64,000 bases of DNA from Sanderia malayensis (GCA_013076295.1 RQOL01000861.1:2480001-2544000); one strand, 5' to 3'; shown: positions 1-12,321, numbered from the stretch's first letter. A program made the numbers and translations. Notes: generated by a model not told the origin, from the letters alone.

Positions 1-2029
1 GAAAAAAGTGGCGATATAAAGGATCAACTGACCTATATTATCGAAAGGAAAAGCTCTGTAAGCATCTGATCTGTGGTCTTTCAATTGGTCGATGCTCACT
101 GTTTTCCTTGTGGCTCTGTAAACTGCTGCTCAGACACAACTGTGAAAAATAAGAAAATAATTTAACAATATTTCCTAACATAATACTTTAACAAGATGTC
201 AGGAAATATTTTCATACACACGGATCTGAAAAAGAAAACATTTCATGTAATTGAAAGGATGCTTATTTTGTATTAACATTGTTTGTGGATGGTTTTAAAA
301 GGCCCAAAGCTGAGTTAACTGGCTATTAACAGACAGAATGTATGAATAAAAGCAAAAATCAATTTCACTGCACGCAAATATTTCGCTTTCAATGACTTTC
401 GAGCTGAGTTGGCGACAAAATTTCTATTAGAAAGGTGTGGCACACTATGTTCAGTATTCTTTGCGGTACACAAGTCGTATATAGAATCATACAAGTTTAC
501 TGCAATATTCCATGGCAGTTGCTTGAGCTCATGTTGTTGCTTGATTCGAATTAATACATTTGTAAATAAATAAATGCAAATAAACGTTATTGATAAAGAT
601 ACGACAGAGAAATTAAAAGTATATGAACAGAAATAAATCACCTTGAAAAGTGTTCTCTTTCCCGTGAGAGTTGCCAACAGAAGAAAAATGATAATGATGC
701 TAGTTCATAAATTCAAAAAAATTGCTAACTAATTTATTTTGAAATTCACATGCATCCGAAATCATCTAGCTAGGAGAAGAAAGGCCAAGTGGCGTAGCCA
801 GTTCGTAGCCAACTTGTAGACGACTAGTAAACACACGTCACATTATTCAACATCATACAAAGACATAAACATTGCTTGCTTGTCAAAACTTGGGTCCAGC
901 TAGCAGACATGGCGGCTTTAAATTATATTATTAAAGGTGGATGTTCATGCTTGCAGGAAATTGTTTACAAGAAGCAAAGATTGTGTCCGCCTTCGCTTGA
1001 GAGTCAATCAAACTGCCGTGATCTACCATGGAACTAAAAAATTAATTCTGTTAGTTGAATTCGCAAGAATAAAACGAAGCAAGAAGCTGTTTATTTGACT
1101 GTAGATTAAATTCTTTTTGAAACGTTATCTTTTTCATTGTTTTTTGTCTTAATTTCTGTTGAGGAAATAACAGTGGAATAAAGTAACATGATTTCCTGCA
1201 TGTTGCTGTACAACTGAGATATTTCCTTTGGAGTTTAAGCTTCGACAATTTGGTGAAATTCAGGTTAACAAATTAGCTTTTAGAATGTTTGTTTTTCTCA
1301 AGCAAAAGTAGGCTCTGCATCTGCACATGCATTTCGTACAAGCATTGAACAATGTCAACAATGAAATTATAAGAAAGGCTCTAATATGGTCATTTGCGTT
1401 GCATGTTTTCGCCAGCTCTTGCACCCGTCCGAAGGGTCCGAAATTCGATCAAAAAGCACAAGTTACTGCGCAGCCGCAATCTAACCGTTAGCTACTGTGC
1501 AGGTGTATTACATACGTCGAGAATCTAGACTCATTGATTCATTCATGGGGAAATCTTTTGCATTCACTCTGTGTACGACAGAGCCTTGCAAACCAAGAAG
1601 TACGAGTGAGGCACAGGGACTCGATGTTATGAACATATTCAAACTCTTGGGTGGCCAAGGGTTTTGAATACCATAGACAAAGATTTATAATCCCAGTGTT
1701 TATATAGTTTAATGTTTTTTGGCACTGAAGCTCTTTTGTAGAGCCACTAGCCTTCGGCATAACGTGCGATAGTAAAAGCCCGACTTTCTAGCAAACCTCC
1801 AATGGATTTCAGTGGCTCCACCATGACGTTCGATACTGAGACTTCTTGTCAAGAAATTAAAGATACGTGAACAAAATAATACAAACGTGTTTGGTACTTG
1901 CGTATGCATAAATGATTATTATTATTAGCATTTTTCTTGGAATGGTTCTTGAACGATAAAACAAAACATCAACGCTTTTATAAAAATGATCTTAATGACG
2001 CAATAAAAAATGTCTGCTTTCTTTCCTAG
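1..2029. other. No confident gene; possible decayed minus-strand exons
   Basis: I find no gene model that can be closed here. On the minus strand about 142..43 has a good acceptor (a T-rich tract ending in CACAG) and an open stretch ending in TAA. About 557..315 is also open on the minus strand, with a plausible non-repetitive protein. There is no ATG-containing first exon and no consistent phase joining the two. On the plus strand a Kozak-like ATG near 909 opens nine codons before a weak donor, but no downstream exon follows. The 3' UTR of SMIM15 probably runs into this stretch. Confidence 0.3.
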
Positions 2030-2522
2030 CTAGTCTGTCTTCACAGCCTTAACTTTCCGTCTTGTTTTTGCCAGGTTTGATTGCCTTGTACCTGGAAAGA
2101 ACCCATGCCAAATAGTTTATATAAACAAACGTAAATATAAACATGATAACGTAATATCATAAATAAATAGACTTGCATGTCAAGGTTAGCTCACCCTTTC
2201 GCTTCTTATCCTTCTCTTTTTGATCGAGTTCTTTGATCATTATATACGCTAATGCAGCACTGCATATCATCAAAGGTGTAAGCATTATAAAAACTAGAAT
2301 TCAAAATTATTCAAGTCACGTACATGTTGTGCATATTGTCAAATACAAAACTCCAGGTCAGGTAGCTTTAGCTGAAGCACAGTAGGCCAAAACTCGTGAT
2401 TTGCATATTTATTAATTGCACTTATACTTACAATATAGCAGGAAATCTTTGGGATTGTGAGCAGCATAATCTACAAGATACATAAACCATCGCTCTACAA
2501 AATCTTTCCATGTTTCAGACAT
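2030..2522 (-). CDS. SMIM15: Small integral membrane protein 15
   Basis: Three coding exons on the minus strand, 2522..2432, 2293..2195 and 2091..2030, join in phase 1 at both introns. They give 83 residues, close to the roughly 74 of vertebrate SMIM15. The N-terminus (MSETWKDFVERWFMYLVDYA) matches the family's conserved amphipathic start. One hydrophobic segment at about residues 30-53 contains the LTP motif typical of the family. The tail is strongly basic (KEKDKKRKG, then RRKVKAVKTD). SMIM15 is a conserved single-pass membrane protein of unknown molecular function. The start is the first ATG in frame and lies about 280 bp from the divergent CASC3 start. The call rests on residue-by-residue similarity recalled from the family. 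Confidence 0.85.
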
Positions 2523-2801
2523 CTTGGTAGACTTCTTGAATTAGATGCAAACTGAAAAGTTTATATTCAGCAGTTTTAAAGGGGGAGTTAGGCCATTATT
2601 CAATCCAATCCAATGCTTATTTTGAGTATTCATCTGAAAAAGTTCACCTCACGTCTGGCTGGACGAATATTCTTCTCGCTTTTTAGAGTATTTGCATTGC
2701 ATTGCATTTGTGGGAACATTGAACTCCATAATTTCATGTATTTTTATGCTAATATCCACATAAAGAAAATTGATTGTATAGTTTTACAGTAACTAATTGT
2801 T
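2523..2801. promoter_or_regulatory. Bidirectional promoter between SMIM15 and CASC3
   Basis: Only 279 bp separate the divergent start codons of SMIM15 and CASC3, so both promoters and 5' UTRs must lie here. Two adjacent CCAAT boxes are visible at 2605-2614. A GGCCATT (YY1-like) string lies just before them, around 2591. No clear TATA box sits at a suitable distance from either gene. A shared TATA-less promoter for two housekeeping genes is inferred. Confidence 0.5.
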
Positions 2802-5800
2802 ATGGAGGCAGAAAAATCGACGCCCCTGGTAAGTAAAATGACATTTACTATCATCGTTCTGCTTGGCCCTCTCAAATTGAATTAGGCCTTACCAGCGGCG
2901 GCGAGGGTTCTATGATAATAATCATCATCATCGCTTAATTTATCTGCTGAACTAAACTCATTCTTTCATCAGGAACAGAATACTTCTCCCGACGAGAGCA
3001 TCACGAAAGAAGGACAAGGTATAAGATTTTGTAAGACTTGTATAACAGTTGTAAGAATAGTAATAACATGATATATAATAATAAAACAATAATCAGTTAT
3101 GCATTGCCTTGCTGTTTGGTTGCCATGTCAAGACTGCAGGGTCATTTTAGATTTGATTGGAAGTTGTTTTTTCTTTGTACCAGTTCAAGAACAACCGTCA
3201 AATGGTGATGTAACAGAGGAAAAAATTAAACCTGAGCTTGATACTGAATCAAGTGTTGATGACAATCAACAGAAGGCAGGTAATGCGAAGGAAGAGATAC
3301 CAGATGATGAGACAAAGAACAAGATAGAAACAAGTGATACAGAAGAAGGGGGGTATAGGTCTGATCAATCTTGTTCTGATGAAGAAAGTGGTGATAATAT
3401 TATTGAAAACCCCCCAAGTAAAGGATCCAGTGGTTATGATGAAAGTGATGACTATGAAGAAGAATACTCTGAAGTTTCTGAAGGTTTTTAATTAATAAAT
3501 TTAAAATCCTTTTTTGTTAAATAACATCTTACTCTGGTTGCATGCCAAATGACTTGTTTATTACAGGAGAATACTGTAGCTCCTTGAATAGCCCCCACTT
3601 ACAACTTCATTTTCTTAACAGTTTCATACAATACAGTATTCTTAACCCCTTTACATTGAGTTGAAAATACTAGTAACAACATAAATTAATGATTGTTATG
3701 CAGGTCAGAGAGGCAAGGAAGAAGATGAAGAGAAGGAATATGATGAAGGTGTTTCTGATAATGGATCAAGTGATGATGTCATGGTGCAATCATCAAATGA
3801 ACATGACGCAGAAGGATATGAAGAAGACAGAGAAGATGAAAGTACCAATGTAAGTTAGATCTTTGTTAGATTTACAAAGATTTGTCTATGTTACAGCTAA
3901 AATTCACAAGTCTATGTTTTTCATAAGGATAAAGAGGATATTGATGAGAAGGATCCGAGGCGAGTTCCTCGCAGAACAGGATTCTGGGAACATGACAGCA
4001 GACTTGAAGAAATAACAGTTGACGAATCAAGGTTGCTGTTCTTGTTGACATTAAAGCTATCTTTTGTTCAAAGATTTTGGGTTATTTATGTTCCAGTGGC
4101 AATGTGTAGATTTAGTTACATAAGAATCAGACCTTTTACTATCTCTGATTTACGAATCCTTTTTTTATCACTTAGTATTTTCTTTGATTTTTGCATTTAA
4201 TGTCAAATTTTGTCAACATTTTAGGGCACCAAAATCAGACAGGAAACTCTGGGATAAAATTGGTGAGCGCTGGCAGCATGATAAATATAATGAGGTAGAG
4301 CAAGCCCCTAAAGAATCTTGGGAAATTGAGGTACATTCACTTGATGATACGTTTCTTTAACTGGAATAGTTGAAATCACGGATAACACGTGTTTGTATTC
4401 TGCTATTTTGACTTGCTACTTTTTCATTTCATAGGAAGCAGCAAATCAAGGCAGAGGTCAAGACAACAGAAGGCGTAATCAAAGGAATCTGGGAGATTTT
4501 ATGAGGGGGACAAAGGGTGGAAGAGGGGGGAGAAGCTCAAGGGGAAGGAGAGGCGATGGAAGAAGTAACAATGAAGATCGCCGTGGACAATCAACTCATT
4601 CGAGAGGTTCGCCACGTGGAAGAGCTGATTTCAGAGGAAGAAGGAGAGAAAGCAAACCCAAAGACGAAGAACAAGAATATGAAGATGCCAATATGGAATG
4701 GGGTTTGGCAGTTGATGAATCAAATGATAAAAGAGATGCTAATAGAGGTAAAGTGAAAAAAGAGTCGAAAGAGAAGATTGAAAATCAACAAGATGAAGAA
4801 AAGAATCAGCGAGATAAACTTAAATCAAAAGAAAGCAAAAAGCAATCAGAACCAAGCACCTCGATACACCAGCAAAGGTCTTTGCACTAGAACTATACAA
4901 TCATTTATTTTAATTTTCTTTGTCTTTTCTTCAATTTTTGTTCGGCTCTTTCAGCTGCCTATTCTTTATCGCGCCATTCATTTGCAGTAAACCATCCCCG
5001 CCGAAGAAGGAGGAGTCTGCGGAGGAGCAGCATCTATCACGTGGTCGGGGGAGGGGAATTACGTCGAAGAAAATCTCGAGTGCTAAGAAAACAGCTGTTG
5101 ATTTTAGTAAGAAGGAAAGAAAGAGAAGCAAAGAGCAACCAATTCATCAAGACGAAGAAAATTATAAAGGTCAGAGCTTGTTGAAATATTTCTATTGTGG
5201 CTTCAAGTTTATTTCATATGATAAAAATTGGAACTTTCGTTTTTTAACTAGAACTTTGCTTTTCAGATGCTGATGAAAATGAGCAAGGTATGTTGAGGTG
5301 GATGACCACCTTGGATAATTTTGTGGACGAAAAATTATATTCTAAAATTGCGTATTTTATCTGGATTGATTAGCAAGTCTATTTTCTTTGTTAAAAGCAG
5401 CACCAGAGTCGGCTCAAAGTAAACATACTGCGAAGCCCAAACGATATTCAAGTCAGAGACAAAAACAATCACTCGGAACAGAGGCAGCCCCTCAGAATCC
5501 AGCCGCTCAGAATCCAGCCAATCAAGAAGTTGCATTCGATCCGAACATGTTGATGTTTTTGCAACAACAACTACAACAAATGCAACTCATGCAACAACAA
5601 CAACAACAACCCGTGCAGCAACAACAACAACAACCTGTAGCAGCGCAAGCCCAAGGTAATCATCATAATCATAATCTTTTTTAATCACTGTACGCATGAA
5701 CCGAATCGCACTACGAAGAAATTCTATGCTATATCTTGTTGGCAGCTGGCAGTATGTTTCTTGTTATTCTAGGCTCTACTGTGGTCACACCATCTATGCA

Positions 5801-6418
5801 GCAAATTTTGCAACATCAATTTCTTAACATGCAAAACTTGCAGCAAATGTACACACAACAACAACAGCAACAACAACAACAAATGCAGAGCATGCGAATG
5901 AGGCAGCCTTCTATTCCATCCAATGAGCCCCAAACTTCACCAGCAGTTGATGCCAGTAAGTAACAATGCTCTTTTGATTTCGTTGTTCAATTCTAATTGC
6001 TGCATGTTATTGAATTTGCTCTGAATGTCTTATACAGATATTATGATGCCGAGAAACCAATTTCCACCCAACGCACCACCAAATGTGCAGCATTACAATC
6101 TCATGCAACAGAATCAACCTGGATTGTATTCGCAGACTGGGACGCAGTTCAGCAATCAGATGATGTCAGTACAGGTGGGAGGCAGTGGATAGATCCCATT
6201 AACAGATGCATTCATTTTAATCTATTAGCTTGTAAAATTAATCCACCTGCTCTTTTTGTTAGCAGCAACCAACCAGCCAACAGCCCGGATTGTTTATACC
6301 TGCAGTTCAACAGGTTGCAACACCACAACAAGTCCCCGATGAAAGTGCGGAGCAATTTGCGCAGCGCAAGGCAAGACCAGCTGCGATTCCAATAAAACCA
6401 CCTCCTGGTAAATGTTAA
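2802..6418 (+). CDS. CASC3: CASC3 / Barentsz / MLN51, exon junction complex subunit
   Basis: Thirteen exons join in frame: 2802-2828, 2973-3018, 3184-3483, 3704-3849, 3928-4031, 4225-4330, 4435-4877, 4988-5169, 5267-5287, 5401-5655, 5746-5955, 6038-6174 and 6266-6418. They give about 709 residues, against about 703 in human. The N-terminal third is acidic. Residues about 174-245 form the SELOR core that binds eIF4A3 and RNA: RRTGFWEHD, then KLWDKIGERWQHDKYNEVEQ. An arginine-glycine-rich stretch and a glutamine/methionine/proline-rich C-terminus (CAA repeats at 5560-5640 and 5850-5885) follow. The family stabilises the exon junction complex on spliced mRNA and works in mRNA localisation and decay. 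Exon 9 is only 21 nt. The stop used is TAA at 6416-6418; a GTAAAT at 6407 could be a donor to an unseen extra exon. Confidence 0.9.
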
Positions 6419-7305
6419 ATTTCATCATCCTCTTTCGTTTTATTTCATACCATGCATTACAGATAATTCGGCATAAAGCATGTTTCTTTTTAGAAGTACA
6501 ATGAATAATGATAGCTGAATTGTGTATGTGACAACCAGAGGGCACTAACACAACATACAGTCGCACTACAGTGTCACAAAAGTACGTCACGTCTATAACT
6601 CATGCGACTAGTAAAGAAATCTTCTCTTTACGCTGCACTAAAAAGCTCAACATAATTTGGCTTTTTCATGGATGACGAGCCTTATTATATGAGGCAACTC
6701 TTTAATTGTTTATTTGTGATATCAATATCTTACCAAATTATGAAATCCATTTTTACTATTCGATCATAAATAGTTGTGTTTTTTTAAATATTAACCAATG
6801 GATTGGATGCCATATTGTTTTTTTGGTTTATAATTTTCGTTTGAGTTTATTTTCACTTGTCCTTGTCATCACCCTCAAACAATTAGTTGCGGGGCTGCCC
6901 CAATCCCCTCCAGTTAAGACCATATGATATGACAGACCATGAAACCAATGGGCATTTCAAACTTCTATGTTTTACCGAACTCTCTTTTGCAATGATAAGT
7001 TTAGATTGGAAACAAAATAAAACTTACCATAACAGTTGCCTTTGTTGTGACTGAAATTCATCCGTTTTACCATTTCCTTTCTTCAACCTGCTTTCCACCT
7101 CATCTTGTCTTGCCTCTGCTTCCAGTGAAAATGGCGCGAATGATGAAGTGTGAGAAGAGAACATTGACCACCTTTCTCCTCCGCATAACAAGCGGCCTGC
7201 TCAGCGGAGCAAAGGAGGATTTTAATTTTGCTATCACGATGTCATCAAGTTATGTTCAAACATGAAATTTCGAATGCCATAAAAGATGCAAGTTAATTGA
7301 TAAAA
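6419..7305. other. CASC3-NME6 intergenic region
   Basis: AT-rich sequence with no credible coding exon on either strand. It should contain the CASC3 3' UTR and the NME6 promoter. The short open stretches here have no family resemblance and no splice partners. Confidence 0.5.
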
Positions 7306-8382
7306 ATGCAACTTACCCTTGCCATATTAAAGCCAGATATTTTTGTGCATACTGCAAGATCAAAGGTTGGTCTATTTTGTAAGTCAGCTTATTTCTTCTT
7401 ATTACTTATGAAGATATTTCCTCCACGTGGCTTTTAGGCCATGAACAAGCCACACCCACGTTCGTTCAAGCACATGGCCTGACCAAATTATTGAAATTGA
7501 TGCTGAATATTTTCCACATTAGGTAATCTTGAAATCGCTGAAAAATAATGGATTTACTTGTCTGAAGGCAAGGAAACTTTGGATGTCAAGGAATGAAGCT
7601 GAACAATTTTATGAAATGCACCAGGGTTAGTCTACCTCACTTGGTTTCATGTTTTTGCCATCCAAGTATACGTACTATAATTAAAAACTCAAGGCTACAA
7701 TTTTCAAATATTTAATTATTAATTTTTAGACAGATTTTTCTACAACAGATTGGTGACATTCATGTCCAGGTGAAATGAATCTCAATTGCTCAAATGTTTT
7801 TACTAATTCATATGCAATGCACTGCTTTTTTGATGTTGATTTTTTCTTCTCTAGTGGTTGTTTAATGGCTTTAATCCTTGCAAAACAAGATGCTATTCTT
7901 CATTGGAGAGAAATGCTTGGACCCACAAGTCCCTATAAGTATATTTCAAATATGATCAGCCCTATTATTATAAAATATTTATATTGTTATGATTGTCATT
8001 ACCAATCACCAACTGCAATATGAAAATTATTTTATTGCAGAGCCCGTCAACTTGTGCCTAGATCAATCAGAGCTTTATACGGAATCTCAGACACACGAAA
8101 TGTTGGTCATGGTTCAGGTGAGATATGTTATTTTCTTATATTTCTTCAAGTATTGTAGTTTTCTTCGTTACATTTTGATTTTTTTATAAACATCATGATA
8201 TTCTTTTTATAATCTGCTCTATCATTTTAGATTGTGATAAAACTGCAGAAAGAGAAATAGGCATCTTTTTTCCTGATTTCAACTTCAAAGAATGGAAATT
8301 ACACTCACTGAACCATCTGAAGATGCAAACTAGTGATGTATTTGATCAATTGCTGCTGCAAAGCGAAGTGTCTCCGCAGTAG
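7306..8382 (+). CDS. NME6: Nucleoside diphosphate kinase 6
   Basis: Six exons join in frame: 7306-7365, 7523-7625, 7730-7769, 7855-7938, 8041-8117 and 8231-8382, giving 171 residues. The ATG is fixed by an in-frame TAA at 7294-7296. Seen are the NDPK start LTLAILKPD (ATP-site Lys9), QDRFFYNRLVTFMSSG, ALILAKQDAI and the active-site loop RNVGHGSD, with the phospho-acceptor histidine at about residue 119. ARQLVPRSIRALYG and the end REIGIFFPDFNFKEW match NME6 rather than the NME1-4 group. The family transfers the gamma phosphate between nucleoside triphosphates and diphosphates. NME6 is linked to mitochondria in vertebrates, but no targeting peptide is visible here because the protein starts almost directly on strand 1. 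The C-terminal tail is shorter than in human. Confidence 0.93.
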
Positions 8383-8639
8383 AATATACATAATATATGA
8401 TTGAGTCGTTTTTGAGAAAAAATCTTGTCTCTCTGTGTGTTTGTGAGTTTGTTCCATTCTAGGCCACGCGTAGCCTCAAATCCTCCTCCGTTCAGCCGCA
8501 TGTTGGTTTTATTTTCAATCAAATCATCAACTTCATACTTTCTTTTTAATCTGTGATTCTCTACATTTATCATCCTCTGTTTTGTTCTTGTTTGGTTACC
8601 ATAATCAAAGTCACATCAACAAAGGTGTTCAAACTGAGC
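8383..8639. other. NME6 3' flank
   Basis: A minus-strand open stretch over 8346-8573 overlaps the NME6 stop. It has no start context, splice sites or recognisable domain. I treat it as non-coding flank or NME6 3' UTR. Confidence 0.4.
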
Positions 8640-9600
8640 GTGCATTGCTATGCATTACGTCATGCATACTCCTGCGAAGTGGCCTATATATGGCACTGCG
8701 CATACATGCCCACCTTTACGGCACTCTAGCCCGCACCGCACCCTGACCCTAACCCTAACCTTCACTGATAACTCTAGCCCTAACCCTCACTGATACACTA
8801 GACACTGTCAGTAGCGTTACGTCAAGCATACTCCTGCGCAGTAGCCTATATATGACACTGCGCATACACGCCCCCCTTTACGGCACTCTAGCCCTAGCCC
8901 TCACGCTAACCCTAACCCCAACCCTCAATGATACACTAGACACCGTAGCATTACGTCATGCATACTCCTGCGCAGTAGCCTATATATGACACTGCGCATA
9001 CACGCCCCCCTTTACGGCACTCTAGCCCTAGCCCTCACGCTAACCCTAACCCCAACCCTCAATGATACACTAGACACCGTAGCATTACGTCATGCATACT
9101 CCTGCGCAGTGGCCTATGTATGGCACTGCGCATACACGCCCACCTTTACGGCACTCTAACCCTAACCCTCAATGATACACTAGACACTGTAGCATTACGT
9201 CATGCATACTCCTGCGCAGTAGCCTATATATGACACTGCGCATACACGCCCACCTTTACGGCACTCTAGCCCTAGCCCTAACCCTAACCCTAACCCTAAC
9301 CCTAACCCTAACCCTAACCCTCACTGATACACTAGACATTGTCAGTAGCATTACATCGTATATACTTCTGCGCAGTAGCCTATCTTTGGCACTGCGCATA
9401 CACGCCCACCTTTACGGCACTCTAACCCTAACCCAACCCTAACCCAACCCTAACCCTAACCCTAACCCTAACCCTCACTGATACACTAGACACTGAAGCA
9501 TTACGTCATGCATACTCCTGCGGAGTGGCCTATAAATGGCCCAGCGCATACACGCCCACCTTTTCGGCACTCTAGCCCCAACCCTAACTCTAATTAATTA
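8640..9600 (+). repeat. Satellite with telomere-like CCCTAA runs and a promoter-like cassette
   Basis: Seven imperfect units can be counted from the motif TTACGTCA or its degenerate form, at about 8655, 8817, 8951, 9085, 9195, 9351 and 9501. Spacing runs from 110 to 162 bp. Each unit reads TTACGTCA, then about 22 bp with CTGCG(C)AG, then a TATATA-like box, ACTGCGCATAC, a C-rich stretch with TTTACGGCACTCTA, a variable number of CCCTAA/CCCTAG hexamers and ACTGATACACTAGACA. Length differences between units come mainly from hexamer number. The longest near-pure CCCTAA runs are about 9270-9330 and 9421-9475. This is an interstitial or subtelomere-type satellite. Confidence 0.9.
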
Positions 9601-9642
9601 ACCTAATTAAAATTACAAATTAATCAAAACACAAATTTGATG

Positions 9643-9715
9643 TTCTCATCAGGTTTTGAACCAGTGGTCTCGAGTTTAGTGTGCAGGTAAGTTACCGCTA
9701 GTCCACAGTCGCGCT
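9643..9715 (-). mobile_element. tRNA-like SINE head or tRNA pseudogene
   Basis: On the minus strand there is a pol III A-box-like string (TGGACTAGCGGTAACTTACC, from 9705) and a B box GGTTCAAAACC at 9662..9652. The spacing is normal for a tRNA gene. The anticodon arm does not pair cleanly and the acceptor stem is poor, so this is more likely a tRNA-derived SINE head or a pseudogene than a working tRNA. It lies directly after the satellite. Confidence 0.45.
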
Positions 9716-10116
9716 TCCTAGCAGTAGAGAATATCATAAGGTCAAAGGAATCAACGCACCAGACATATAGCCCTTCACCGGTTACCGTTACGTTCTACGC
9801 TACATACATCGGTCAAAGTTTAGTCGCAGCTTAACAATAACAAGAAAAATCTTTAAAAGAATGAACATCACCTTTCGTTATGTTGACAGCGAGGATTGGA
9901 AGACAATGTGGTGGGTGTGGTAGAATCATTAATCAGAATGAGGTTTGGCTCAATTTATTTCATTTAAACGAGGCTGCACAAGAGGGAAGCTCAAAATGGT
10001 TGATGGAATAACAATTATTTTTGTTTTTGTTGGCTCATTATTTATTTGTTTTATGGTTTCATTTATATCTTGCATGATCCCAGTAACTGCTGATAAACAC
10101 GATTGATGTAAAACTA
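9716..10116. other. OGG1 upstream region
   Basis: No coding exon is seen. The stretch should hold the OGG1 promoter and 5' UTR. No TATA box or other clear core element was identified. Confidence 0.4.
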
Positions 10117-11724
10117 ATGGCTAGTCTATGGAAGTCATTTGCATGCCCAGTTTCAGAGCTGAATTTGAATATTGTCTTAGCATGCGGGCAGTCTTTTCGG
10201 TGGTTGACAACATCGGATAACGAATGGATTGGTGTTTCAGGTAGACGGCTTTGGTTACTCAAACAAGCCGATGATTTAATACTCTTTAAATCTTATGCAG
10301 CAAATAATCCAAAAGTGGAGTTGAATAGCGCGAATAATGATGGTGGTATTGACACACAACAAAGGGAAGAAGTTGCCAGTCAGCAACCGTTATTACAATC
10401 CAATGAGAGTAATGAAATTGGTTTAGCAAATGATGAAGAAGAAGAATATTTAAAGGATTACTTTCAACTGAATATCAAGTTAGAAAATCTTTACAGGCAA
10501 TGGAGCAATGCGGATAAAAATTTTAATGCTTTATCAACAAGATTTGGTGGTGTTAGAATTCTCCGTCAAGATCCAATAGAGAACCTATTCAGTTTCATAT
10601 GCTCACAAAATAACCACATAACAAGGATATCTTCATTAGTTGAAAAGCTGTGTGTCAATTATGGTGATGAGATCTGTGAGTTAGAAGGGAAGAAGTATCA
10701 TGCTTTCCCATCTCTGTTGGCACTTTCTGGAGACAAAGTTGAAGGTGAACTCAGAGAGCTAGGATTTGGATACAGAGCTAAGTTTATAAATCAATGTGCC
10801 AAGCAAATCTTAACCAATCATTCCACAGAATGGCTTTATGAATTGAGAGATATTCCATACAAAGTTGCCCACAAAGGTATGTTAATGATATTCTTATCAA
10901 GAAGATGTTTAAGTATGACATTAGTTTGCTTGCTTGCAATGCTTTCATGTTTTCTTGCTTGTTATTCATTGTAGCATTATGTGAGTTACCTGGTGTAGGG
11001 GCAAAAGTTGCAGATTGTGTCTGCTTGATGTCACTTGATAAAGCAGAAGCCATACCTGTTGATACGCACATGTGGCAAATTGCACAAAGGGATTATATGC
11101 CTCATTTGAAGCGGTGTAAAACATTGACTGATAAGATCTATCAAGAAATTGGTTAGTTCATTGAAAAAAATATCCACAACAGAATATATGACTCATTTTA
11201 TTGGTAGAAAATTGAAAAGAGGCACTTCATTTTGTTCATAATTTGTTTTTAGGTGATCATTTTCGATCTATTTATGGAGATTTTGCTGGCTGGGCACATT
11301 CCGTATGTATAATTTCAGTCACATAAAATTAAACAATTGTTATCCTAAAGTGAAATGTTAGTTGTTTTAATGATTTTGATTAGATTTTTTGTTTTTCTTT
11401 CAGGTTCTTTTTAGTGCTGACTTGAGAAAATTCAAAAGTCTTAAAGAAGCAGCAAAAATGTCTTCAAGCCCTGACGAAAAGCCATCATTAACAAACAGTG
11501 AAAATGGAATAAAAGTGGAGAGCAATGAATCATTTCATAATGTGTCTCCAAATAAAATTGTATTTGAGTTGCTTTTATCCTTTTATGTTTTAGAAATACA
11601 CATATGAAACTTGAAGTTGGAAGTGACAATTTATGTGTAACTGACTATTCATTTATTTCAGGCACGAAAACGAAAAAGTCAAAGGCTGTTGAAGAACACA
11701 GATTGTATCAAGCATAAGAAATGA
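10117..11724 (+). CDS. OGG1: 8-oxoguanine DNA glycosylase / AP lyase
   Basis: Five exons join in frame: 10117-10876, 10975-11151, 11253-11302, 11404-11559 and 11662-11724, giving 401 residues. The protein removes 8-oxoguanine opposite cytosine in base-excision repair. The N-terminal domain shows CPVSELNLNIVLACGQSFRW. The core shows VRILRQDPIENLFSFICSQN, then the helix-hairpin-helix LPGVGAKVADCVCLMSLDKA. The Schiff-base lysine is about Lys264 (human Lys249) and the activating aspartate about Asp283 in IPVDTHMW (human Asp268), with the same 19-residue spacing. Residues about 68-110 form an acidic, Asn/Gln-rich insert before YLKDYFQLNI. The C-terminus is basic (ARKRKSQR), a probable nuclear signal. 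No mitochondrial presequence is seen with this start. Confidence 0.95.
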
Positions 11725-12321
11725 TATTTTCTTTTGAGGGACTGCATTATTCTCTAAAGAATATCAGCAAACATGTATATAAAACAAAAATCTTCTTTTT
11801 GTTATGTTGTTTAGATTTGTTTACTTTGCAAAGTCATTTTAGTACTTAATTGTATTGATGATGTTTTTAACGAATTTGTATTGTACGTAATCTTACATAC
11901 ATATTCTAATTATAACCTTATCATAAACATCGAAGCTGGAGCAAATACTTCAAGATTGGAAACGTGGGAGGTACAACAGGAAACGCCCACCCATTTAAAA
12001 GAGTCTGGACTCTGCTGTATGTAATGCATTTATTTTTAGCATATTTCATATGCGTAATGTTGTGATCTGAAAGAAAAATCGCTTTGCTTGCAAGAAAACA
12101 TCTTTATATTGTGTCACTTGCTCTGTACAAGAGAAATACGTACATTACTAGAGTGGTTCAATTTCATCTTAAGATTTTTTGAGAACTTAAAATAGTGTTA
12201 TTTACGTGAGACAATACGAATAAGCATCTAAAGTCTAAACCGGAACGGGCCTAACTGAACATAAAGGTATTCTTTGGCTGAATGTTATAGCAATTTGTGG
12301 CTTGGGTGCTGAATAACCGTC
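11725..12321. other. OGG1-IST1 intergenic region
   Basis: About 600 bp with no coding signal. It must contain the OGG1 3' UTR and the IST1 promoter. Confidence 0.45.

Noticed and set aside
902..945. Kozak-like ATGGCGGC start on the plus strand
   Set aside because: It opens only nine codons before a weak donor, and no exon continues it.
3283..3290. Possible alternative donor (GTAATG) inside CASC3 exon 3
   Set aside because: The frame stays open and acidic to the next donor at 3484, so the long exon is simpler. The alternative remains possible.
4517..4990. Overlapping plus-strand frames inside CASC3 exons 7-8
   Set aside because: Low-complexity shadows of the Arg/Gly/Glu-rich CASC3 frame, which is the one that joins in phase on both sides.
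8346..8573. 75-codon minus-strand frame with an ordinary-looking protein
   Set aside because: It overlaps the NME6 3' end, has no splice partners and matches no family I recognise.
9240..9330. A true chromosome end, from the CCCTAA runs
   Set aside because: The runs are short, interrupted and flanked by unique genes on both sides, so they are interstitial.
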